DNA of 64,000 bases from Collinsella aerofaciens (GTDB lineage Bacteria > Actinomycetota > Coriobacteriia > Coriobacteriales > Coriobacteriaceae). Positions 58,095 to 64,000 of this stretch are shown piece by piece. Location: the NCBI RefSeq assembly GCF_028206795.1, contig NZ_JAQLFJ010000003.1:166419-230418 (forward strand), read 5' to 3'. A program made the position numbers and the translations under genes. The notes under the pieces were generated by a model, which was given only the letters and a program-made list of their open reading frames with translations, made no database searches and was not told where the DNA came from. Each line of letters starts with the position of its first letter. Position 1 is the first letter of the stretch.

Positions 58095-60476
58095 CTAATG
58101 CTTGCGGCGCTTGGTCGCGGCGATGCCGGCGGCGGCTACGGTTGCACCGGCGATGCCCAGGGCGGTGACCGTCATCGCGGTGGTATCCCCCGTGGTAGCC
58201 AGGACAGCATCGCCCTTCTTGGCCTGCGTGGTTTTCTCAACCGTCTTGATCGTGGCGGTTGTCGTGGCCGGCTTGGCCGCGGGCTTGGTCTCGGGCTTCA
58301 CCTCGGGCTTGGTCTCAGGCTTGACTTCAGGCTGCGGTGCGGGCTTTTCGGGGTCGACCGGAGCCGGCGTAGCTTCGGGCGTAAAGGTCAGATCGGTGTT
58401 GAGCCACAGGGTGTAGATCCAGCCGCTGTCCTCATCGGATACGCTATCCGCGACCTGGTAGCCGCACTCCTGGCCGTTGATCACCAGCTTGGTGTCGGGC
58501 GTAAAGTAGAAGCCGCGCGCGGACTTGAGGTAGATACCGTAGCGATAGGTCACGCCGGGCTTAAAGACGTCGATGTGATTCGTGATGTTCTGATCCCAGA
58601 ACTTCTGAGAGTTCACTTCGCTGCCATCGCTGCCCGTCCAGAACTCACACTGAGGAAGGGAGCTGGAACCCGTCGGAACATTCGCCGTAAAGACCGGCTT
58701 ATCGCCCGCCTTAAAGGTGGTCGTGGCGCCGTTGATCTCGATAACGTCGATGGCCCGCCATTCGTCGATCGGCTGCTCGCACAGCATATTGTCAGCGTTT
58801 GGCGCGAAGACGCCGTTGGCGGTCTTTGTGTGGTGCACCCAATGACCGTTGACGTTCATTTCGCAGCCATCAGACACGGTATTGTCGCCCTTGAGCCTCA
58901 GCTCAACGGAGTACATGTAGAACTTGCCCTCTTCGAAGTGGTCAATCTTCTTCATGCCCGGCGTGTACTTTGCGGGATCGGAATACCAGAAGGCAACTGG
59001 CTTGAGCTTCGCAGGGTCGCTGTCATCCATCTCTTCCCAGCACTCATAGGCGATCTCATACTTATCGGCATCGGCGGCAGGAATCGTCGCGGTCGCACGC
59101 GGCGCCTCGCCGGGCGCGTAGTCGGTTTTCACATCGTTGACGTTTAGGTTCTCAAGAGCTTCGTTTTCCGACGAAGCAGGCATCGTAATTGTTTTAATAG
59201 CAGGGACATACAGGAATTCTCCGCTTAGACTCGACTTTACGGTTTCCCCGTTTACGGTAGCAACGGTTTCATCGCTGAAGGAATATCCGTCTTTTGGCTT
59301 CAGCATAAGAGAATACACGTACTCTTTCCCGCTTTTAAACTTTGTAATAGTCGGCAGGGAACCATGTGAGCCGTTATCGGAATACCAGGCAGCAACGGGT
59401 TCGTTGTTTTCAAATTCCTGCCAGCATTCATAAGCGATTTCATATTTATCTGCATCGTAGTTAGGGACACCTGCCGTCGCCTGCGGACCAGTATCCAGCT
59501 GCCAATTGAAGTTCGTATTCTGAACATTGGCAAAGGAGATGGATTCCGATTCTGATTCCGCTGCCGGGATAACAAGGCACGCCCTCTCGTAGACATGGGT
59601 GCGGGTGTAGTAGTCATCCCGGATCTCGTTAATAGTGGGTTTCCCGGTCGCCTCGGTGTCTCCTTTAAAGGCGTCGTCCGGATCACCGATGATGATATTC
59701 CCGGGCTCTGTACCCGTATACGTAAGCTTGGATCCATCATAGGTGGTCGTCATCTTGGACTTATTCTCCTTGTACTCCGTAAAGTACTTCTGCTCCTCCT
59801 TCTGTCTCTGAATCTTGCTGATATCCAGGGTAAGCGTTGTTTTATTGCTCGCACTGTCATACGCCGCATGGACGATCAAGTCCCCCAGGCCGATAAAAGT
59901 CAAAGCGCTACCATCGAGAGCAGACTGGTCTCCATCTACAAGGGCAATCCCCTCCACATACTCAATCGTTTCTTCTTTCTTGATGTCGGTGTAATTGTTC
60001 CGCACCGTAATATTGACCCTAACGCCGCTGCCGCCAACAACATCGGTCACACCGCAGGGCATGATGGCGTCATTCGCCGGCGTGGCGGCGTTGTCGCTGG
60101 GAGTATTTTGTTCAGCGGGTGCCGCATCGTTGGATTCATCGGTGGCGCCAGTCGGGGCCGTCTGCTGAGGCTCAACGGTGGCTTGCGCCGCCGGAGCAGC
60201 ATCGGTTGCAGGCGCGGTCGAAGCAGCCGGTGCGGTCGTTGCAGCCGTATCCCCCGCAACCGTCGGCGTCACCGGAGCCGCGGCAACCTCATCCGTCCCA
60301 GCGGCGGGATCGGCGCATTCCGTCGCCAGCGCCACGCTCGGCAGCAGCAACTGACCGACCATAAGCGCACACGCGCCGGCGCAAGCTATTTTGGCACCCA
60401 CACAACGCCAGGTACCATGAACCAGCGAGCAGGTACGCTCACGCTGAGCTTGCTTGTCAAAGTGGCTTACGTTCAT
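58095..60476 (-). CDS. LAxTG-anchored surface protein with tandem repeat modules
   Basis: 793 residues. The signal peptide lies in residues 15-52 (GTWRCVGAKIACAGACALM, then PSVALA), followed by an Ala/Thr-rich spacer. Three related modules carry ADKYEIAYECW(E/Q)E, then (A/V)A(F/W)WYSD and a (F/Y)xYS(V/L) strand; two more degenerate copies follow (TFKAGDKPVFTANVPTGSS). A Pro/Lys wall-spanning segment (QPEVKPETKPEVKPETKP) precedes LATTGDTTAMTVTALG and KRRKH. AAGGAGG lies 5 nt before the ATG at 60476. The DNA for the middle (about 59140-60050) is AT-richer than the ends, suggesting module exchange. Ligand unknown. Confidence 0.88.
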   Translation of the reverse strand: MNVSHFDKQAQRERTCSLVHGTWRCVGAKIACAGACALMVGQLLLPSVALATECADPAAGTDEVAAAPVTPTVAGDTAATTAPAASTAPATDAAPAAQATVEPQQTAPTGATDESNDAAPAEQNTPSDNAATPANDAIMPCGVTDVVGGSGVRVNITVRNNYTDIKKEETIEYVEGIALVDGDQSALDGSALTFIGLGDLIVHAAYDSASNKTTLTLDISKIQRQKEEQKYFTEYKENKSKMTTTYDGSKLTYTGTEPGNIIIGDPDDAFKGDTEATGKPTINEIRDDYYTRTHVYERACLVIPAAESESESISFANVQNTNFNWQLDTGPQATAGVPNYDADKYEIAYECWQEFENNEPVAAWYSDNGSHGSLPTITKFKSGKEYVYSLMLKPKDGYSFSDETVATVNGETVKSSLSGEFLYVPAIKTITMPASSENEALENLNVNDVKTDYAPGEAPRATATIPAADADKYEIAYECWEEMDDSDPAKLKPVAFWYSDPAKYTPGMKKIDHFEEGKFYMYSVELRLKGDNTVSDGCEMNVNGHWVHHTKTANGVFAPNADNMLCEQPIDEWRAIDVIEINGATTTFKAGDKPVFTANVPTGSSSLPQCEFWTGSDGSEVNSQKFWDQNITNHIDVFKPGVTYRYGIYLKSARGFYFTPDTKLVINGQECGYQVADSVSDEDSGWIYTLWLNTDLTFTPEATPAPVDPEKPAPQPEVKPETKPEVKPETKPAAKPATTTATIKTVEKTTQAKKGDAVLATTGDTTAMTVTALGIAGATVAAAGIAATKRRKH

Positions 60477-60502
60477 AACGGCCTCCTTGGTCGATGGGCC
60501 AT

Positions 60503-60537
60503 ACCACCACAAAGGTGCCTGTCCCCTTTGTGGTGGT
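60503..60537. repeat. CCACAAAGG hairpin in the leader of the surface-protein gene
   Basis: ACCACCACAAAGG (60503-60515) pairs with CCTTTGTGGTGGT (60525-60537). It is the same family as 50836 and 57864 but inverted. It lies 27 nt before the ATG at 60476 and would be in the mRNA leader. Confidence 0.85.
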
Positions 60538-60572
60538 CCTGTACCACCAAGATGTGCCAAATGACTCCGCAC

Positions 60573-60600
60573 GCCTAGGTTCGTAGATGCGAACCTAGGC
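60573..60600. promoter_or_regulatory. Palindrome upstream of the 58095-60476 gene, possible operator
   Basis: GCCTAGGTTCG and CGAACCTAGGC around TAGATG, 97 nt upstream of the ATG. The half-site (C/T)AGGTTCG is shared with the palindrome at 57819-57852. Confidence 0.6.
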
Positions 60601-60617
60601 CTCTAACTGCGGAAATA

Positions 60618-60658
60618 CAAAGAGCCGCCGCGAGGGCATTTGTGCTCGCGCGGCGGCT
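60618..60658 (-). terminator. Terminator of the 60682-62280 gene
   Basis: Minus-strand AGCCGCCGCG(C)GAG pairs with CTCGCGGCGGCT and is followed by CTTTGTATTT, 24 nt past the stop. Confidence 0.7.
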
Positions 60659-60681
60659 GAAAATGGCTATGAAAGCTTGCA

Positions 60682-62280
60682 CTAGCGGTTGCGGCGCTTG
60701 GATGCGACGAAGCCGGCGCCGATGACGGACGCACCGGCAATGCCGAGGGCTGCCGCCGTCGTCGCGGCGCTATCGCCCGTGGCGGCCAGGGCGCCGGAAG
60801 CGTTTTTGGCCCCAGCTGCAGTCTTGGTCGTAACGGTCTTGGTGGTCTTTGCGTCCTTGTCTACGGGCTTGAGGTCAGGCTTCTGCTCGGGATTGGGCAT
60901 GGGATCGGGCTCCGGAGCCGGCTCGGGGTCCGGCGTTGGGTCCGGCTCCTGCCCGTCTCCAAAATCAATCGCCACATCATGGGCGACCTCGACAGAACCG
61001 ACGATATCCGAAATCGCAGACGAACCGGCAACACCGATGACCTGCCCGCTCTGGGAACTAGGCCATTGCCCCGTATCGACAACCTTCTTCACATCGCGCA
61101 CGGCACCGTCCGTCGGAGTCGTAATCATCGCGTTCCCTCGTAAATCGATCATCGCGGCATGGTACAGGGTCGCATTCGCGCCGTTGCGGTTGATCGCATA
61201 GATTCCCGCAGTCGCGCCCGAAGCCTCAATCTTCGATTTGAAAATCTGGATACGAGGCGTTTCAAACCTGGTATTTGCCTCTGCCATGATTCCAAAACTT
61301 TGATTGCGATCGGCGTCGATGCCGCTTGCGGCAGACAGGCTTCGAGACGTGAGGTTCGACTTCTCGACAAGCATCCACACCGCACCGGCTTGCGAGCGTG
61401 CGCTGATACCCGCCGAGAGCGAAGCCGCACTACCAGCCGAAAGCGTGACATCGGCTCCGTTGACGATTTTCATGAGGGTATTCTTCTTGATACCAAACGT
61501 ATTGATGCACATGGAAGCCCACGAGGCATCGCCAGTCTTAATCGACAGACTGGCGCCATCGACGGTGACATCGCCGCCGTGCTCATAAGCGGAATCCGGC
61601 TCTTCCTGCTCGCCTTCCTGGGCAGCGTGTCTGTTTGGAATGTTATCAGCATGGATACCGCAGATGATCTCCAGTGGACGCCAAGATCCTTCAGCCGATT
61701 TCGCCTCGATTTTGACATCAGCGCCCTTATCGATTGTCACGCCGCCGGCCGTCGCGCGAATGCCCGCCACGTTTTCCGCTGCACCCGAAGCCGTCGCGTT
61801 GACGCTGACGCCGCTGATGGTCACATCGCCGCCGGTCCTGCCGTCTCCCGACGCTGTAATTACATCGTTCTGGGCCGTCGCATTCAGGGTGCCGTCGCCG
61901 GTAATGGCAAGGTTGCCGTTCTTGACAGCAACGGCGCTCTGCCCGGCGTCGGCCGTGACGGTGTTGGTGCCCGTCACGCCCATGGTGAGGTTGCCCTTGG
62001 CGCCGATGGAGCCGCCGTCGTAGCCGTTGAGCTTCATGTCGTCGGCACCGTTCCAGGACCAGGTTCCCGCCTCGTCGCCGGCAGCGGTGCCCGCGTCGTA
62101 CTGCGTGCCGCCCACGTTGACCCAGTCGGCGGCGAGCGCCACGCTCGGCAGCAGCTGGCCGGCCATGAGCGCGCAGGCCCCCGCGCAGGCGAGTTTTGCG
62201 CCCACGCGGCGCCATGTTCCGTGGGAGAGCGAGCACGCGCGGCCGTGGTCGATTGGGTTGTCATGGATTTGCTTTCGCAT
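60682..62280 (-). CDS. LAxTG-anchored surface protein, beta-helix/carbohydrate-binding type (DUF4353-like)
   Basis: 532 residues. The signal peptide (GTWRRVGAKLACAGACALM, then PSVALAAD) is nearly the same as that of the 58095-60476 protein. The body has short repeating strands such as GNLTMGVTGTNTVTADAGQS and GNLAITGDGTLNATAQNDVI, typical of parallel beta-helix 'carbohydrate-binding' surface proteins. An acidic Pro-rich stalk (EPDPTPDPEPAPEPDPMP) precedes the sorting signal ALAATGDSAATTAAALG and KRRNR. AAGGAGG lies 5 nt before the ATG at 62280. No palindrome like that at 60573 is seen upstream. Confidence 0.87.
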   Translation of the reverse strand: MRKQIHDNPIDHGRACSLSHGTWRRVGAKLACAGACALMAGQLLPSVALAADWVNVGGTQYDAGTAAGDEAGTWSWNGADDMKLNGYDGGSIGAKGNLTMGVTGTNTVTADAGQSAVAVKNGNLAITGDGTLNATAQNDVITASGDGRTGGDVTISGVSVNATASGAAENVAGIRATAGGVTIDKGADVKIEAKSAEGSWRPLEIICGIHADNIPNRHAAQEGEQEEPDSAYEHGGDVTVDGASLSIKTGDASWASMCINTFGIKKNTLMKIVNGADVTLSAGSAASLSAGISARSQAGAVWMLVEKSNLTSRSLSAASGIDADRNQSFGIMAEANTRFETPRIQIFKSKIEASGATAGIYAINRNGANATLYHAAMIDLRGNAMITTPTDGAVRDVKKVVDTGQWPSSQSGQVIGVAGSSAISDIVGSVEVAHDVAIDFGDGQEPDPTPDPEPAPEPDPMPNPEQKPDLKPVDKDAKTTKTVTTKTAAGAKNASGALAATGDSAATTAAALGIAGASVIGAGFVASKRRNR

Positions 62281-62451
62281 GTGAGCCTCCTTGTCGTAAG
62301 GGGTGCCTCTGTAACACCATGTTACGGGAAGATATCCGGATCCCGGGGCACAAATTCTCATGTGGCGCACCTGCCAGCGCAAAAGGCAACGAGCATGCGA
62401 TTGCCAAGCGCACCCCGCCCCCCGAAAGGCCCGCCCCCTACCGCCATGGTC

Positions 62452-62457
62452 TACAAT
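62452..62457 (+). promoter_or_regulatory. -10 box (TACAAT) for the membrane LuxR gene
   Basis: TACAAT 38 nt upstream of the TTG start at 62495. No clear -35 box. Confidence 0.4.
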
Positions 62458-62494
62458 CGAGGGCACAATCATTCGTCCATCCAAAGGACCGTCC

Positions 62495-63901
62495 TTGAAC
62501 CTAAGCAAGCCTAAAATCAACGCGCTTCTGGCACTCGCTCTTTTTACCTTCGCCTTTCTTTCCGCCGAGTTTCGCTTCGATATCAATGTCGGGCTGCTCT
62601 CCGGTGCCGAACGCGTTGTAATCGCACAGGGCTTTATTCTGGGTGCGAGCGTGCTCGGCTTTATCGGGTACGCGCCGCTGTTCGGGCTCGCACAGCGCAA
62701 AGGCCACTCACTAGCAGCCGTCAACGCCGCCGCCGTCCCTATCGTCATCATGGGCCTGACGCAAATTCAGTTCCCTACGGCCCCGCTTGTGCTCGAGATT
62801 CTGGGCTGCGTGGCATTCTTTGGGCTCGGTCTGCTGGGTGCCGCTGCTCACCACGCCTTTTCGTTGGCATTCCAGGATGACCCCAAACTCGCCACCGGCG
62901 CGGGAGCGGCCTATGCCGCGGGCATCCTGATGCAGTTCGCCGTCAACCTGCTCAATTGCGGCGGTATCGCAGAGCTTATCGTTCTCGGCACAGCGACGAT
63001 CGCCATCTCTGCCCTCAGCGCTGTTCCTCAAAACACAGACACAGCCGCGAACCCCGCCATCAATCCCTTTGTTGAGCCCTCTCACGCCCTCGCCAAGCAG
63101 GCGTGTTGGAGCATCGCGCTGGTCATGATTCTTGCCTGCTTGTTCTCGACCCTCGACAACGTGGTCACACTCTCCAACGCCCACGGCACCATTGCCGTGC
63201 AGACCTGGCCGCGCCTCTTTTTGGCAGCAAGCGGCCTTGCCGCCGGTCTTATCTTTGATCTTGCCGAGCGCCGCTACATGGGACTTGTCATGCTCGGCAT
63301 CGCCGTGCTCTCGACCATTTCCATCCTGGCCGTGGAGGCCGGCGCCGATCCCAACCTGGGCCTTGTCGTCTTTTACCTGAGCTCGGGCTTTTTCGTCACG
63401 TTCTTCACTGCCACCTTTACACAGCTGGCACCGCGCATGCATGCGCCCGCTCTTTGGGCTGGCATGGGCCGCGCCGCCAACAATGTATGCGCTTTCACCA
63501 CATCAGGCATCTCGCTTGCTCTCGTGACCTCGGATAACGTTGCCCTCATTATGATCGGCGCGCTCATTTTGCTCGTCGCCGCCTGTGCGGCATTCGTGGC
63601 AGCCGGCCTGTTCCGCCTGCCCCAAACCGAGCAGGAGCGTGAACATCAACAGCTTGCCGAGGAAGCGCTGGCAGCACCGAGTATCGAGGAGCAACGCCAG
63701 GCCTTCATCGCCAACCACGCTCTCACCCCGCGCGAAGTCGACGTGCTGGTAGCCGTTACCCAGGACGAGCGCCCGCTCAAGCAGATCGCCGAGGAGCTCG
63801 GCATCTCGATGCGTATGGTGCAGCGGCACCTGAGCTCCATCTACCAAAAGACCGACACGCAAACGCGCGCTGGTCTCACCAAGGCCTTCCCCTCGGCCTA
63901 A
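62495..63901 (+). CDS. Membrane-embedded LuxR-family regulator with MFS-like N-terminus
   Basis: 468 residues. About 12 hydrophobic helices fill residues 8-380, arranged like a transporter. A C-terminal LuxR helix-turn-helix follows: LTPREVDVLVAVTQDERPLK, then ISMRMVQRHLSSIYQKTDTQ. This architecture is characteristic of Coriobacteriia, where many such proteins serve as sensors. The start is a TTG at 62495 with AAAGGAC 5 nt upstream; the longer open frame upstream is not coding-like. It is divergent from the surface-protein genes and may sense a ligand to control them, though this is only positional inference. Confidence 0.9.
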   Translation: MNLSKPKINALLALALFTFAFLSAEFRFDINVGLLSGAERVVIAQGFILGASVLGFIGYAPLFGLAQRKGHSLAAVNAAAVPIVIMGLTQIQFPTAPLVLEILGCVAFFGLGLLGAAAHHAFSLAFQDDPKLATGAGAAYAAGILMQFAVNLLNCGGIAELIVLGTATIAISALSAVPQNTDTAANPAINPFVEPSHALAKQACWSIALVMILACLFSTLDNVVTLSNAHGTIAVQTWPRLFLAASGLAAGLIFDLAERRYMGLVMLGIAVLSTISILAVEAGADPNLGLVVFYLSSGFFVTFFTATFTQLAPRMHAPALWAGMGRAANNVCAFTTSGISLALVTSDNVALIMIGALILLVAACAAFVAAGLFRLPQTEQEREHQQLAEEALAAPSIEEQRQAFIANHALTPREVDVLVAVTQDERPLKQIAEELGISMRMVQRHLSSIYQKTDTQTRAGLTKAFPSA

Positions 63902-63908
63902 AACAAAA

Positions 63909-63924
63909 ACCACCACAAAGGTGC
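63909..63924. repeat. Half of a CCACAAAGG hairpin, cut by an IS end
   Basis: ACCACCACAAAGGTGC matches the left arm of the 60503 hairpin, after which the sequence switches to the IS3-like end. Confidence 0.65.
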
Positions 63925-64000
63925 TGTGAACTGCGCCCCGAAACTTGGACTGAATAAATAGCGACTACGCCGCAAGGGCCCGGTTCCGGAACTCCTCCGG
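63925..64000 (-). mobile_element. IS3-family insertion sequence, right end only
   Basis: TGTGAACTGCGCCCCGAAAC near 63925 fits a terminal inverted repeat of IS3-group elements. The adjoining minus-strand frame encodes a transposase C-terminus. The rest lies beyond the window. Confidence 0.7.
63965..64000 (-). CDS. IS3-family transposase (OrfB), last 11 codons
   Basis: The minus strand reads PEEFRNRALAA then stop. The (S)PEEFR tail is the usual end of IS150/IS3-group OrfB integrases. Everything upstream, including the DDE catalytic domain, is outside the window, so integrity cannot be judged. Confidence 0.7.
   Translation of the reverse strand, partial: PEEFRNRALAA

Overview
The window is from a high-GC actinobacterial gut anaerobe of the class Coriobacteriia, most likely Collinsella or a close relative. 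This is inferred from gene content: a ferredoxin-type membrane [NiFe] hydrogenase, NfnAB-like transhydrogenase subunits, LAxTG cell-wall anchors, a membrane-embedded LuxR regulator with a transporter-like N-terminus, and many intergenic palindromic repeats. No database search was possible.

Layout. 0-3.8 kb: an ABC-2 exporter (minus) faces a NarL-type two-component system (plus) that probably controls it. 3.8-4.5 kb: palindromic repeats. 4.5-10.2 kb: a five-gene operon for a group 4 energy-converting [NiFe] hydrogenase whose antiporter-like and NuoH-like subunits are fused. 10.4-13.3 kb: an orphan transposase-like HTH protein and a large FMN/FAD/4Fe-4S ene-reductase. 13.7-28.3 kb: an integrative mobilizable element in the 3' half of the initiator tRNA-fMet gene, bounded by 64-bp direct repeats. 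It has a frameshifted integrase, a MobC-like protein, a MobP-type relaxase, a VirD4-like coupling protein, no conjugation pore, and cargo: an SdpI-like membrane protein beside a small leader-like peptide, a DUF2958 gene, a paralogous small-protein pair and a membrane-anchored HNH protein. 28.5-35.0 kb: coaX, an AAA/DUF4143 ATPase bracketed by 41-nt palindromes, a biotin-ligase-like protein, a FolP-FolK fusion, a sirtuin and xthA. 35.0-35.5 kb: inverted copies of the 3.8-4.3 kb repeats. 35.5-44.5 kb: an ECF S component, an MFS-amidohydrolase-MFS operon with a divergent LuxR regulator, and a fused ECF ATPase with its T component. 44.7-50.8 kb: glmU, prs, pth and the nfnA/nfnB-like pair. 51-62.3 kb: three secreted LAxTG surface proteins, one of 2201 residues. 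62.5-63.9 kb: a membrane LuxR regulator. The right edge enters an IS3-family element.

How the parts fit. The hydrogenase and the Nfn-like pair both work on ferredoxin and pyridine nucleotide electrons, which suits fermentative redox balancing with H2. The separated ECF parts could form one vitamin transporter. The surface proteins share leader and anchor sequences and two carry similar upstream palindromes, so they look like a recombining, possibly co-regulated adhesin set. Much of the non-coding DNA belongs to at least five palindromic repeat families.
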